Below are positions 10,268 to 19,396 of a stretch of 64,000 nt of DNA, in pieces. Numbering within the stretch: the stretch's first letter is position 1; every line of letters begins with the position of its first letter. Origin of the DNA: Lentzea aerocolonigenes. Its GTDB lineage: Bacteria; Actinomycetota; Actinomycetes; Mycobacteriales; Pseudonocardiaceae. The stretch lies in assembly GCF_000974445.1 (NCBI RefSeq), contig NZ_BBOJ01000001.1, forward strand, positions 186,001-250,000, in the 5' to 3' direction. The position numbers and the translations under genes are program-made. The notes beneath the pieces were generated by a model. It saw only the letters and a list, made by a program, of their open reading frames with translations, was not told the DNA's origin and did not search any database.

Positions 10268-10696
10268 TCACTTGCGCGGCTTGGGCTTCCACACCACCAA
10301 CGCGGTCTCCTGCCGAATCGGCACCAGGTCCCGCCGATAAGACGCATGCACAGCAGCAGCCGTGGAGTCGGCGACCGCCAGCGCCTGAGCCAACTCCTGC
10401 TGCAACTCGGCGACCCGAGACCGCAACGCCTCGACCTGGTTCTCGAGCTCGATGATCCGCTTGATCCCCGCGAGGTTCACGCCCTCGTCCTGCGACAACC
10501 GCTGCACCTCACGCAGCAGCACGATGTCGCGCATCGAGTACCGCCGCCCACCACCAGAAGTGCGACCGGGCGACACGAGCCCCATCCGGTCGTACGAGCG
10601 CAACGTCTGCGCGTGCAGCCCGGACAGCTGCGCCGCCACCGAGATCACGAAGAACGGCGTGTCCTCGTCGGTCCCTGGCGGGAACGGAAAACTCAC
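10268..10696 (-). CDS. hspR: HspR, MerR-type heat-shock repressor
   Basis: Autoregulatory repressor that binds HAIR elements, with DnaK as corepressor in related actinobacteria. Of 142 residues, the MerR winged helix spans about 16-85 (SVAAQLSGLHAQTLRSYDRM, then GRRYSMRDI) and a coiled coil follows (ELENQVEALRSRVAELQQEL). It is the last gene of dnaK-grpE-dnaJ-hspR, 6 nt after dnaJ. HAIR copies lie before dnaK (two) and clpB (one) in this window. Confidence 0.95.
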   Translation of the reverse strand: MSFPFPPGTDEDTPFFVISVAAQLSGLHAQTLRSYDRMGLVSPGRTSGGGRRYSMRDIVLLREVQRLSQDEGVNLAGIKRIIELENQVEALRSRVAELQQELAQALAVADSTAAAVHASYRRDLVPIRQETALVVWKPKPRK

Positions 10697-10702
10697 CGGA
10701 AC

Positions 10703-11863
10703 TCACCGCCCTTCAAGCAGCGCGTTCAGATCACCACGCGGGTCGTGGTCCGCAGTCACGTCCGCGTACGCCTCCAGGGCCTTGCGGGCCTCGGAGGAAA
10801 GGTTGTTCGGCACCGCGACCTCCAGGGTGATCAGCAGATCACCGGAGGTGCCGTCCCGCTTGGTGATGCCCTTGCCCCGAGCCCGCAGCACTCGCCCGGA
10901 GGCGGTGCCGGCGGGCACCTTCAAGGTCACCTTGCCGTCCAGGGTCGGGACGGTCAACGTCGTTCCGAGCGCCAGCTCCGAGAACGTCATCGGGGCCGTC
11001 AGCGTCAGGTCGTTGCCCTGCCGGCCGAACACGCTGTGCGGGTTCACGTGCACACGCACGAACAGGTCGCCGGACGGGCCGCCGTTGCGGCCCGGTTCGC
11101 CTTGTCCCGCAAGGCGGATTCGCTGGCCGTCGTCCACGCCCGAGGGGATGCGCACGGTCAGGGTGCGGGTGCGGGTGCTGACGCCGTCGCCGCCGCACTC
11201 GGGGCACGGGTCGTCGATGATCCGGCCGGTGCCGCGGCAGTCGCGGCACGGCTCGCTGAACGCGAAGGCGCCCTGCGAGCGGGTCACCAGGCCGGAGCCC
11301 GAGCACGTCGCGCAGACGTGCGGGGTGGTGCCGGGCTTGGCGCCGGAACCGTTGCACGTGGTGCAGGCGGCGGGGGAGGACAGGCGCAGCGGCACGGTCG
11401 CGCCGCGGACCGCCTCGGTGAAGTCGATGCGGACGTCGGTCTCGACGTCCTCGCCGCGGCGCGGGCGGGTCGCGGAGCCGGTGCCACCGCCGCCGCGCCG
11501 GTTGAACAGGCCGCCGAGCAGGTCGCCCAGGCCGCCGCCACCGGTGCCCTGCGCGGCGCGGCCGAACAGGTCGTTCACGTCGAAGCCGCCGGAGCCGAAG
11601 CCTCCGCCGGGGAAGCCTCCGCCGCCCGCGAACAGGCGGCGGGCCTCGTCGTACTGCTTGCGCTTGGCGGGGTCCGACAGCACGCCGTAGGCCTCGGAGA
11701 CCGCCTTGAAGCGGGCCTCGGCCTTGGCGTCGCCGGGGTTCGCGTCGGGGTGCAGCTCGCGGGCGAGCTTGCGGTACGACTTCTTGATCTCGTCCGCCGA
11801 CGCGTCGGAGGAGACGCTCAGCTCGCGGTAGAAGTCCTTTTCGATCCAGTCCCTAGCACTCAC
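10703..11863 (-). CDS. dnaJ: Chaperone protein DnaJ
   Basis: Hsp40 co-chaperone that delivers substrates to DnaK and stimulates its ATPase. 386 residues: J-domain with HPD at 38-40, Gly/Phe-rich linker (about 78-130), and a zinc-binding domain with four CxxCxGxG-type repeats (CTTCNGSG, CATCSGSG, CRDCRGTG, CPECGGDG), followed by the C-terminal substrate domains. It is third in the dnaK operon, 19 nt after grpE; an AGGAGG-type site lies in the gap. Confidence 0.97.
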   Translation of the reverse strand: MSARDWIEKDFYRELSVSSDASADEIKKSYRKLARELHPDANPGDAKAEARFKAVSEAYGVLSDPAKRKQYDEARRLFAGGGGFPGGGFGSGGFDVNDLFGRAAQGTGGGGLGDLLGGLFNRRGGGGTGSATRPRRGEDVETDVRIDFTEAVRGATVPLRLSSPAACTTCNGSGAKPGTTPHVCATCSGSGLVTRSQGAFAFSEPCRDCRGTGRIIDDPCPECGGDGVSTRTRTLTVRIPSGVDDGQRIRLAGQGEPGRNGGPSGDLFVRVHVNPHSVFGRQGNDLTLTAPMTFSELALGTTLTVPTLDGKVTLKVPAGTASGRVLRARGKGITKRDGTSGDLLITLEVAVPNNLSSEARKALEAYADVTADHDPRGDLNALLEGR

Positions 11864-11882
11864 CGGACGTCTCCTCCTCTCG

Positions 11883-12509
11883 TCAGTTCTCTTCGGCCTG
11901 TGGTGCGGCGGCAGGCTCGTGGTCCGTCACCGCGACGAGCGCGGGACGGACGAGCTTGTCGCCGAACGTGTAGCCGCGACGCAGGACCGCGGTGACGGTC
12001 GGGCCGTCGACGTCCGGGGACGTGCTGTGCTGCACGGCCTCGTGCACCGACGGGTCGAACGCCTCGCCCTCGTGCGCGAACGGCTCCAGGCCGGTCTTCT
12101 GCAACGTGGACACGAGCTTGTCCGCCACCGCCTTGAACGCGCCGGTCAGGTCGCCGTGCGCGGCGGCCCTCTCGACGTCGTCCAGCACCGAGAGCAGCTC
12201 GGCGGCCACGGACGCCTTCGCGTTGTTGATCACCGCTTCCCGGTCGCGTTCCACCCGCTTGCGGTAGTTCGCGTACTCGGCGGTGAGCCGCTGGAGGTCG
12301 GCGGTGCGCTCGTCGAGCTGGGTCTTCAGCTCGGCGGCCACCTCGTCCACGACCTCGGCGACCAGGGGTTCGTCAGCCGGAGCAGCACCTTCCTCGGCAG
12401 CGTGGGCCGGCGGCCGGACCTCACCCGTCTCGGGGTCGATCCGGCGCCGGTCGTTCACGACTACCTGAGGCTGCTCCTCGTCAGGGGCGGCGTGCCTCGG
12501 TTCGGTCAC
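11883..12509 (-). CDS. grpE: Nucleotide exchange factor GrpE
   Basis: Releases ADP from DnaK. 208 residues: an acidic disordered N-terminus (about 1-45), a long dimerisation coiled coil (about 50-110, including [20 protein letters not shown]), and a C-terminal beta domain with [20 protein letters not shown]. The GTG start at 12509 overlaps the dnaK stop in a GTGA, indicating translational coupling. Confidence 0.96.
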   Translation of the reverse strand: MTEPRHAAPDEEQPQVVVNDRRRIDPETGEVRPPAHAAEEGAAPADEPLVAEVVDEVAAELKTQLDERTADLQRLTAEYANYRKRVERDREAVINNAKASVAAELLSVLDDVERAAAHGDLTGAFKAVADKLVSTLQKTGLEPFAHEGEAFDPSVHEAVQHSTSPDVDGPTVTAVLRRGYTFGDKLVRPALVAVTDHEPAAAPQAEEN

Positions 12510-14371
12510 TTCTTCTTTTCCTCGTCCACGATCTCGGCGTCCACGATGTCGTCGTCGGCGGCCTTGGCACCGGCACCCGCGGCACCCGGCGCGTCAGCAC
12601 CAGGGGCCTCGGCACCGGCGGCACCCGGCGCGTTCGCGTAGATCGCCTGGCCGATGGCCTGGGACTCGGTCGCGAGCTTCTCGACTGCCGTCTTGATGGC
12701 GTTGATGTCGGTGCCCTTGAGCGCCTCGTTCGCCTCGGCGATCGCGGCGTTGACCTTGTCCTTGATTTCGGCGGGGAGCTTGTCGTCGTTCTCCTTGACG
12801 ACCTTCTCCGTCTGGTAGACGAGCGTCTCGGCCTGGTTGCGGACCTCGGCCTCCTCGCGGCGGCGCTTGTCCTCCTCCGCGTGGGCCTCGGCGTCCTTCA
12901 CCATGCGGTCGATGTCGTCCTTCGGCAGCGCGGAGCCACCGGTGATCGTCATCGACTGCTCCTTGCCGGTGCCCAGGTCCTTCGCCGACACGTGGACGAT
13001 GCCGTTCGCGTCGATGTCGAAGGTGACCTCGATCTGCGGCACGCCACGGGGGGCGGGCGGCAGGCCGGTCAGCTCGAACATGCCGAGCTTCTTGTTGTGC
13101 GCCGCGATCTCGCGCTCGCCCTGGAAGACCTGGATCTGCACGGACGGCTGGTTGTCGTCCGCCGTCGTGAAGGTCTCGGAACGCTTCGTCGGGATCGTGG
13201 TGTTGCGCTCGATCAGCTTGGTCATGATGCCGCCCTTGGTCTCGATGCCGAGGGACAGCGGGGTGACGTCGAGCAGCAGGACGTCCTTGACCTCACCCTT
13301 GAGGACACCGGCCTGCAGGGCGGCGCCGACGGCGACGACCTCGTCCGGGTTCACGCCCTTGTTGGGCTCGCGGCCGCCGGTCAGCTCCTTGACGAGCTCC
13401 GCGACGGCGGGCATGCGGGTCGAGCCACCGACGAGCACGACGTGGTCGATGTCGCCGACGGAGATGTTGGCGTCCTTGATCACGTTGTTGAACGGCGCGC
13501 GGGTGCGCTCGAGCAGGTCGTTCGTGATTCGCTGGAACTCGGCGCGCGACAGCGTCTCGTCGAGGAACAGCGGGTTCTTGTCCGCGTCGACCGTGATGTA
13601 CGGCAGGTTGATCGAGGCGTTGCTGGAGCTCGACAGCTCGATCTTGGCCTTCTCCGCAGCCTCACGGATGCGCTGGAGGGCCATCTTGTCCTTGGTCAGG
13701 TCGATGCCGTTGGCCTGCTTGAACCGGTCGACCAGCCAGTCGACGATGCGCTGGTCCCAGTCGTCGCCACCGAGGTGGTTGTCACCGGAGGTCGCACGGA
13801 CCTCGACCACGCCGTCGCCGAGCTCGAGCAGCGAGACGTCGAACGTGCCGCCACCGAGGTCGAAGACCAGGATGGTCTGCTCCTTCTCGCCCTTGTCGAG
13901 GCCGTAGGCCAGAGCGGCCGAGGTCGGCTCGTTGACGATGCGGAGCACGTTGAGGCCCGCGATCTGGCCGGCCTCCTTGGTGGCCTGGCGCTGCGCGTCC
14001 TCGAAGTACGCCGGGACGGTGATGACGGCGTCGGTGATCTCCTCGCCCAGGTACGCCTCGGCGTCGCGCTTGAGCTTCATCAGCACGCGCGCGCTGATCT
14101 CCTGCGAGGTGTACTGCTTGCCGTCGATCTCATCGGTCTTCCAGTTGGTGCCGATGTGCCGCTTGACCGAACGGATGGTGCGGTCGACGTTGGTGACGGC
14201 CTGGTTCTTCGCGGGCTGACCCACGAGGACCTCGCCGTTCTTGGCGAAAGCGACGATGGACGGAGTCGTCCTCGAGCCCTCCGAGTTGGCGATGACCGTC
14301 GGCTCACCGCCCTCGAGAACGGCGACGACGGAGTTGGTCGTCCCCAAGTCGATGCCGACTGCACGCGCCAT
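12506..14371 (-). CDS. dnaK: Chaperone protein DnaK (Hsp70)
   Basis: ATP-dependent folding chaperone. 621 residues with the nucleotide-binding domain opening [19 protein letters not shown], phosphate loop [10 protein letters not shown] and GGSTRMP, linker [12 protein letters not shown], a beta substrate-binding domain, and an Ala/Gly-rich C-terminus ending in acidic-lysine residues. It is the first gene of dnaK-grpE-dnaJ-hspR. Two HAIR elements precede it (14395-14454), so HspR repression is expected. Confidence 0.98.
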   Translation of the reverse strand: MARAVGIDLGTTNSVVAVLEGGEPTVIANSEGSRTTPSIVAFAKNGEVLVGQPAKNQAVTNVDRTIRSVKRHIGTNWKTDEIDGKQYTSQEISARVLMKLKRDAEAYLGEEITDAVITVPAYFEDAQRQATKEAGQIAGLNVLRIVNEPTSAALAYGLDKGEKEQTILVFDLGGGTFDVSLLELGDGVVEVRATSGDNHLGGDDWDQRIVDWLVDRFKQANGIDLTKDKMALQRIREAAEKAKIELSSSSNASINLPYITVDADKNPLFLDETLSRAEFQRITNDLLERTRAPFNNVIKDANISVGDIDHVVLVGGSTRMPAVAELVKELTGGREPNKGVNPDEVVAVGAALQAGVLKGEVKDVLLLDVTPLSLGIETKGGIMTKLIERNTTIPTKRSETFTTADDNQPSVQIQVFQGEREIAAHNKKLGMFELTGLPPAPRGVPQIEVTFDIDANGIVHVSAKDLGTGKEQSMTITGGSALPKDDIDRMVKDAEAHAEEDKRRREEAEVRNQAETLVYQTEKVVKENDDKLPAEIKDKVNAAIAEANEALKGTDINAIKTAVEKLATESQAIGQAIYANAPGAAGAEAPGADAPGAAGAGAKAADDDIVDAEIVDEEKKK

Positions 14372-14394
14372 TGGAGTTCCTTCCGCTAGTACTT

Positions 14395-14454
14395 GTTGAG
14401 CGTTGCTGGCTCAAGTTTGCCATCTCACCCAACCTTGAGCCTACCCGACTCAAG
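14395..14454. promoter_or_regulatory. Two HAIR elements upstream of dnaK
   Basis: GTTGAGC-N7-GCTCAAG at 14395-14415 and CTTGAGC-N7-ACTCAAG at 14434-14454. Both fit the HspR consensus, the second almost exactly. Confidence 0.88.
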
Positions 14455-14506
14455 CTTTCTGACTGTGCCAACGGCCGGGAAAGTCTGCTTGTTCCCCACA
14501 ACGCAG

Positions 14507-14536
14507 CGAGGACCACTCCTCGTGGAGTGGTCCTCG
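14507..14536 (-). terminator. Hairpin terminator after the DUF4097 gene
   Basis: Perfect 13-bp stem (14507-14519 with 14524-14536) and 4-nt loop, 22 nt past the stop codon at 14559. Confidence 0.75.
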
Positions 14537-14558
14537 ACACAGTTCCCCCTTGGCCGGC

Positions 14559-15398
14559 TCAGGCGCCGATCACGGTGATGTCCCCCGACCCCGCGTTCAG
14601 CTTGAGCTCCAGCGCCGCGTTCGGGTCGGTCGGCACGTTGATCGTGCGCTCCCCGCTGCCCGACGTCCCGCTGACCTTGTACGGACCCCCTGGCAGCCGC
14701 ACCCTGACGTCACCGGAACCGGAGTCCACCTGCACCGACTTCGCCGCGATCAGGGCCAGCTCGACCCGGCCGGAGTCGGCGATGGCGGTCACGTCGTTCG
14801 ACAGCGAGGTGCCGTCGATGTCCCCGGAGTTGGTGTCGACGAGGACCTTGCCCTTGATCGTGTCCAGCAGGATGCGGCCGGAGCCCAGGTCGGCCGTGAC
14901 GCTGCCACCGACCCTGGTGGCCTCGAAGTTGCCCGATCCGGCTTTCACCTTCACGTCGCCCGCGATGTCACGGGTGACGATCCGGCCGGACCCGGTCTTG
15001 AACTCGACCGACGCCAGGCCCTCGAAGATCGTGTCGCCCGATCCGATGTCGCCGACCACGGAGATTTCCGGCGACGGGACGAGGACGTCGTAGTTGATCG
15101 AGCAGTCCCTGCCGCAGCCGTCCAGCACCAGCGCGTTGCCCTCGACGCGGTGCGCGACCCCCGACGGCTTGTTGTCCCTCTCGTGCTCGACCCTGCGGTG
15201 GATCTTCGTCTCGGTCAGGCCCTGCTGGTACCGGACCGTCACGTCACCCGAGTCGTTGTCGCTGCGCACGCGCACCGAGGTGAACTTCTCCGCGACGACG
15301 TGGTCGTCCTGGAACTCGTACTTCACGATGCGGATGCCACACGCGGAGAGCACCGCCCCCACCAGCAACGCCACCAACGCCGTCCTCAGCATGACCAC
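14559..15398 (-). CDS. DUF4097-family lipoprotein
   Basis: Predicted lipid-anchored exported protein. The N-terminal hydrophobic segment ends in lipobox LSAC (about residues 17-20). The rest is a beta-rich DUF4097 domain of repeating GSGD/GSGR turns, as in right-handed beta-helix adhesin-like proteins. 279 residues if the GTG at 15398 is used, 277 from the ATG at 15392; neither has a clear ribosome site. Function unknown; a surface role is inferred from the export signal. Confidence 0.85.
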   Translation of the reverse strand: MVMLRTALVALLVGAVLSACGIRIVKYEFQDDHVVAEKFTSVRVRSDNDSGDVTVRYQQGLTETKIHRRVEHERDNKPSGVAHRVEGNALVLDGCGRDCSINYDVLVPSPEISVVGDIGSGDTIFEGLASVEFKTGSGRIVTRDIAGDVKVKAGSGNFEATRVGGSVTADLGSGRILLDTIKGKVLVDTNSGDIDGTSLSNDVTAIADSGRVELALIAAKSVQVDSGSGDVRVRLPGGPYKVSGTSGSGERTINVPTDPNAALELKLNAGSGDITVIGA

Positions 15399-15470
15399 AA
15401 AAGTAGAGGTGGCGAGGCGCAGCTACACGGCAGTCAGCCCCCGGAGGCGGGGTGGGGTTGTCCCTACCTG

Positions 15471-16025
15471 TCAGACGAGGTCTTCGAGCACCGCGCGCAA
15501 CGCCGGCGCCGTGCGCGCCGGGTCGTTGAGGAACCGCGTCGAAGCCAGCACGTGCGCGGGCGCGATCCGCTCCCACAGCAGGCCGTCGACCGGCACCTCG
15601 GCGATGTGCAGCTCCACGCTCTGCGCCCACCGGCCGATCCGCGACTCGATGCCGCGCAGCACGTCGCCGATCGGCAACGCCGCCGGGCGCTGCACCCGGT
15701 GCAGCTCCTCGATGCCCGGCTTCAGCGCCAGCACCGCGGCGCGGCAGGCAGGCCGGGTCAGCAACGCCTCGGCGTTCTCCGGCTCGATCGGTTCGGCGCC
15801 CCGCGTGCACGCGTCCAGCGCGTCGGCCCACCAGCCCGGCCACTCGGCGGTCACGGCGGCGCGGTCGACACCCGCGGGCACCCGCACCGGCAGCGACGGC
15901 TCCAGACCCGGCACGTGCGGCTCGACGTCGACCGACAACGCCAGCGAGTCCCGCACGTAGAGCGCGGCCAGCAGCCCGAGGCTCACCCCGTGGCCGATGC
16001 CTGACACCTCCCGCGCGAACTTCAT
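15471..16025 (-). CDS. Conserved hypothetical protein (184 aa)
   Basis: No recognised family. The protein is mostly helical and rich in Ala/Leu/Pro, with Trp clusters (EWPGWWADAL). No signal peptide or membrane span is evident. The chosen start is ATG at 16025 (MKFAREVSG), preceded by GAAGG; a longer frame to 16070 would overlap the TetR gene. It lies 4 nt after the TetR gene on the same strand, so it is probably the last gene of the SMR-TetR operon. Confidence 0.75.
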   Translation of the reverse strand: MKFAREVSGIGHGVSLGLLAALYVRDSLALSVDVEPHVPGLEPSLPVRVPAGVDRAAVTAEWPGWWADALDACTRGAEPIEPENAEALLTRPACRAAVLALKPGIEELHRVQRPAALPIGDVLRGIESRIGRWAQSVELHIAEVPVDGLLWERIAPAHVLASTRFLNDPARTAPALRAVLEDLV

Positions 16026-16029
16026 GCCT

Positions 16030-16593
16030 TCATTGTCCCCGTGCCGGAGCGGTGGAATCGTCGCGGCCACAGATCAAGAAGGACACGATTGGCTCCAGCT
16101 CGTCCTCGTTCGGAGCAACGTCGGCGATCAGGCCCTGGATCAGCAGCCCGTCGACGGCCGCGAGGAGCGCGCGGAACGCCACCGGGTCGGCCGGGCGCAT
16201 CGCCTCCACCGCGAGGTCGAGCCACCGGCGTGCGGCGGCCCTCAGCTCGGGACGCCGGCCCGCCAGCAGGTAGAGCTCGTACTCGGCGAGCGTGCGGCCG
16301 CGGTTCTCGTTGACGGCCTTGGCGAGCATCGCCGCGATCTCACGCGCCGTGCCGCCCCGTGCCACCGTGCCGAGCATTTCCTCGCACGTCTCTTCGGCGG
16401 CCTGCACCAGCGTTGCGATCAACAGGTCGTCGAGGGTCGCGAAGTAGTAGGTGGGCGCTGTCGTCGGCACGCCCGCTTCCCGCGCCACGCTGCGATGGGT
16501 CACGCCCGCGACGCCGTCACGTTCGATGACCCTCAAGGTGGCCTCGACGATCGCGCGGCGCTTCTTCTCACCGCGCGCTCGCCGGCCGTCCAC
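16030..16593 (-). CDS. TetR-family regulator of the SMR efflux operon
   Basis: About 187 residues. The helix-turn-helix at about 8-55 includes VTHRSVAREAGVPTTAPTYYF, the AcrR/TetR pattern, followed by a helical ligand-binding part. The start is uncertain: GTG at 16593 lacks a ribosome site, whereas CTG at 16608 overlaps the SMR stop and has GGGAGG 5 nt upstream. It lies immediately downstream of the SMR gene and probably controls it through a dyad at 16960-16971 (inference). Confidence 0.85.
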   Translation of the reverse strand: MDGRRARGEKKRRAIVEATLRVIERDGVAGVTHRSVAREAGVPTTAPTYYFATLDDLLIATLVQAAEETCEEMLGTVARGGTAREIAAMLAKAVNENRGRTLAEYELYLLAGRRPELRAAARRWLDLAVEAMRPADPVAFRALLAAVDGLLIQGLIADVAPNEDELEPIVSFLICGRDDSTAPARGQ

Positions 16594-16604
16594 TGCGACT
16601 GCGG

Positions 16605-16928
16605 TCAGTGCGTCCTCCCGAGCTCGAGCGTCACCACGCCTCCGATGATCAGCGCCAGCCCGATGACCATCGTGGGGTTGAGGGTCTCGCCCAGGAACTT
16701 CCAGCCGATGACCGCGACGGCAGCGACTCCGACGGCGGACCACACGGCGTAGGCGACGCCCACGGGCATACCCAACTTCAACGCGCGCGAAAGTGCTGTG
16801 AAGGCGATCGCATAACCGACGACGACGACCGCTGACGGCCACGGTCTGCTGAAGCCGTCGGACAGCTTCAGCGACACGGTGGCGGCGATCTCGCCCACGA
16901 TCGCCGCGGCGAGGTACAGGTACAACAC
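16605..16928 (-). CDS. Small multidrug resistance (EmrE/QacE-type) transporter
   Basis: Four-helix proton antiporter that works as a dimer in the membrane, 107 residues. Motifs: the membrane-embedded Glu in AAIVGEIAATVSLK (about residue 13), GVAYAVWSAVGVAAVAVIGW, and a terminal ALIIGGVVTLEL helix. The start is GTG at 16928 with GGAGG 5 nt upstream, giving the usual SMR length; the longer frame to 16988 adds a non-homologous N-terminus. It is first gene of the operon with TetR. Substrates may be quaternary ammonium compounds or guanidinium; sequence does not decide. Confidence 0.92.
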   Translation of the reverse strand: MLYLYLAAAIVGEIAATVSLKLSDGFSRPWPSAVVVVGYAIAFTALSRALKLGMPVGVAYAVWSAVGVAAVAVIGWKFLGETLNPTMVIGLALIIGGVVTLELGRTH

Positions 16929-16959
16929 GGCGACCTCCGGAGGTTCGAACCAACTACTT

Positions 16960-16971
16960 GAACAAGTGTTC
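16960..16971. promoter_or_regulatory. Dyad upstream of the SMR gene
   Basis: GAACA-AG-TGTTC, 31 bp before the SMR start, within an AT-richer segment. Probable operator for the downstream TetR protein. Confidence 0.45.
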
Positions 16972-17060
16972 CATAAGTTTTTGATCAATTTCCGAATACT
17001 TGACCGGTACGTGACGAGACACCGGCCACGTCCAAGTGGTTACTCACGAGTAACGTGGCC

Positions 17061-17066
17061 TAGACT
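17061..17066 (+). promoter_or_regulatory. -10 box of a leaderless promoter (etfD-like gene)
   Basis: TAGACT with 6 nt to the ATG at 17073 and no Shine-Dalgarno sequence, the arrangement expected for a leaderless actinobacterial transcript. Confidence 0.6.
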
Positions 17067-17072
17067 CCCGCC

Positions 17073-19334
17073 ATGACCCTCCAGCTGGTTCTCGGACTCG
17101 TCGCCGTAGCGGTGAGCGTCGTCGCCTGGGGCGTGTTCGGCGCTGGCGTCGGGAAGATGATCAAGATCATCCGGCTCGGCCAGCCGGACGGCACTCGCAA
17201 GGGACCGTTCTGGCCGCGCCTGAAGACGTTGATCGTCGAGTTCGTCGCGCACACCAGGATGGCCAAGTTCCGCGCGGTCGCCCCGTGGCACTGGATGGTG
17301 ATGTGGGGCTTCCTCATCGGCTCCGCGGTGCTGTTCGAGGCCTACGGCGAGGTGTTCGACCCGCACTTCCACTGGCCGATCATCGGCACGTGGTCGGTCT
17401 GGCTGCTGCTGGTCGAGCTGCTGGGCCTCGGCACCGTCGTCGGCGGTGTGGCCCTGGCGATCATCCGTCAGCGCAACCACCCGCGCCGCGCCGACCGGGT
17501 CTCCCGCTTCCAGGGCTCCGACTTCAAGGCCGCGTACTTCGTCGAGGCCGTCGTGATCATCGAGGGCGTCGGCATCCTGCTGGTCAAGGCGTTCAAGCAG
17601 TCGAGCGGCCTCGAGTCCGCGCCGCTGTGGACGTCGTTCGTGACGCAGCCGCTCTCCCACCTGCTGCCGTCGGCGCCGATCTGGGTCTCCGTGATGGCGC
17701 TGGTCAAGCTGCTGTCCGGCATGATCTGGCTGGTCGTGGTCGGCCGGAAGCTGACGATGGGCGTTGCCTGGCACCGGTTCTCGGCGTTCTTCAACATCTA
17801 CTTCAAGCGCGAGGACGACGGCGGCGTCGCCCTGGGCGCGCTCAAGCCGATGATGTCCGGCGGCAAGGTCCTGGACCTGGAGGAGGCCGACCCGGACAAG
17901 GACGTGTTCGGCGTCGGCAAGGTCGAGGACTTCAGCTGGAAGGGCTGGCTCGACTTCTCCACGTGCACCGAGTGCGGCCGCTGCCAGTCGCAGTGCCCCG
18001 CCTGGAACACCGGCAAGCCCCTGTCACCCAAGCTGGTCATCACGCAGCTGCGCGACCACGCGTTCGCCAAGGCCCCGTACCTGCTGGCCGGTGGCTCGCG
18101 CGACATGGCCGGTGACGAGGTCGGCCTGGTCGAGGACAAGTACGAGGACTACAAGAAGCGCCTCGAGTCCATCGACGTGCTGGCGATGGCCGAGTCCGAG
18201 CGCCCGCTGGTCGGCGGCCCCGACGAGTTGGGCGTCATCGACCCCGAGGTGCTGTGGTCCTGCACGACCTGTGGCGCGTGCGTCGAGCAGTGCCCGGTCG
18301 ACATCGAGCACGTCGACCACATCGTCGACATGCGCCGCTACCAGGTGCTGATCGAGTCGAACTTCCCGACCGAGCTCGGCGGCATGTTCAAGAACCTGGA
18401 GAACAAGGGCAACCCGTGGGGCCAGAACGCCAAGGACCGCCTGGCGTGGACCGAGGGCCTCGAGTTCGAGGTGCCGGTGTTCGACGGCGAGCTGGGCGAC
18501 GCGGAGTACCTGTTCTGGGTCGGCTGCGCCGGTGCGTTCGAGGACCGCGCGAAGAAGACCACCCGCGCCGTGGCCGAGCTGCTGCACACCGCGGACGTCA
18601 AGTACACGGTGCTCGGCCCGGAGGAGACCTGCACCGGTGACCCGGCCCGCCGCGCCGGCAACGAGTTCCTCTTCCAGATGCTCGCGCAGCAGAACGTCGA
18701 GGTCCTCAACTCGGTCTTCGAGGACCGGCCCGCCGGTCAGCGCAAGATCGTCGTGACGTGTGCGCACTGCTTCAACACGCTGGCCAACGAGTACCCGCAG
18801 GTCGGCGGCACGTACGAGGTCGTGCACCACACGCAGCTGCTGAACAAGCTGGTGCGCGAACGCCGTCTGGTGCCGGTCGCGCCGGTCACCGAGGACGTCA
18901 CCTACCACGACCCGTGCTACCTGGGCCGCCACAACAAGGTCTACGAGGCTCCGCGCGAGCTCATCGGTGCGTCCGGCGCGAAGCTGCGCGAGATGCCGCG
19001 CCACGAGGAACGCTCCATGTGCTGTGGTGCCGGTGGTGCCCGCATGTGGATGGAGGAGCGGATCGGCAAGCGCATCAACGTCGACCGCGTCGACGAGGCG
19101 TTGTCCACCGCGCCGTCGAAGATCGCGACCGGCTGCCCGTTCTGCCGCGTGATGCTGACCGACGGTGTGACCGCGCGTCAGTCGGACGGCCAGGCCGGTG
19201 CGCACGTCGAGGTCGTGGACGTGGCGCAGATGCTGCTCGAGTCCGTGCGACGCGGCACCGAGAAGAAGGACACGCCGACCGACGAGGTCCCGACCGGCAC
19301 GCCGTTGCCGGACGAGGACAAGGCGAAGGCCTGA
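17073..19334 (+). CDS. etfD: Membrane Fe-S oxidoreductase, EtfD-like (Rv0338c family)
   Basis: Membrane-bound Fe-S protein like M. tuberculosis Rv0338c/EtfD, which takes electrons from electron-transfer flavoprotein during fatty-acid oxidation and passes them to the quinone pool. 753 residues: about six N-terminal membrane spans (to roughly 240), two 4Fe-4S motifs CTECGRCQSQCP (near 296) and CTTCGACVEQCP (near 396), and two CCG domains (VGCAGAFEDR and CCGAGGARMW) as in heterodisulfide reductase HdrD. Leaderless start. Its function fits the acyl-CoA dehydrogenase genes elsewhere in the window. Family assignment is firm; the exact partner is inferred. Confidence 0.92.
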   Translation: MTLQLVLGLVAVAVSVVAWGVFGAGVGKMIKIIRLGQPDGTRKGPFWPRLKTLIVEFVAHTRMAKFRAVAPWHWMVMWGFLIGSAVLFEAYGEVFDPHFHWPIIGTWSVWLLLVELLGLGTVVGGVALAIIRQRNHPRRADRVSRFQGSDFKAAYFVEAVVIIEGVGILLVKAFKQSSGLESAPLWTSFVTQPLSHLLPSAPIWVSVMALVKLLSGMIWLVVVGRKLTMGVAWHRFSAFFNIYFKREDDGGVALGALKPMMSGGKVLDLEEADPDKDVFGVGKVEDFSWKGWLDFSTCTECGRCQSQCPAWNTGKPLSPKLVITQLRDHAFAKAPYLLAGGSRDMAGDEVGLVEDKYEDYKKRLESIDVLAMAESERPLVGGPDELGVIDPEVLWSCTTCGACVEQCPVDIEHVDHIVDMRRYQVLIESNFPTELGGMFKNLENKGNPWGQNAKDRLAWTEGLEFEVPVFDGELGDAEYLFWVGCAGAFEDRAKKTTRAVAELLHTADVKYTVLGPEETCTGDPARRAGNEFLFQMLAQQNVEVLNSVFEDRPAGQRKIVVTCAHCFNTLANEYPQVGGTYEVVHHTQLLNKLVRERRLVPVAPVTEDVTYHDPCYLGRHNKVYEAPRELIGASGAKLREMPRHEERSMCCGAGGARMWMEERIGKRINVDRVDEALSTAPSKIATGCPFCRVMLTDGVTARQSDGQAGAHVEVVDVAQMLLESVRRGTEKKDTPTDEVPTGTPLPDEDKAKA

Positions 19335-19349
19335 TCCTGACGTGATGAG

Positions 19350-19386
19350 AACGGCCTCCGGTCCACAGTGGACCGGAGGCCGTTTT
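19350..19386 (+). terminator. Rho-independent terminator after the etfD-like gene
   Basis: GC-rich hairpin of about 14-16 bp (19350-19366 with 19368-19383) followed by TTTT. It also lies just past the stop of the convergent gene at 19397 and could serve both strands. Confidence 0.85.
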
Positions 19387-19396
19387 CAGTTTCCCG

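Noticed and set aside
10094-11995. 633-codon + strand frame opposite dnaJ and hspR
   Set aside because: It runs across two real genes and an intergenic repeat; no family features.
16605-16988. Longer 127-residue SMR start
   Set aside because: The extra 20 residues are not SMR-like, and GGAGG is correctly spaced for the GTG at 16928.
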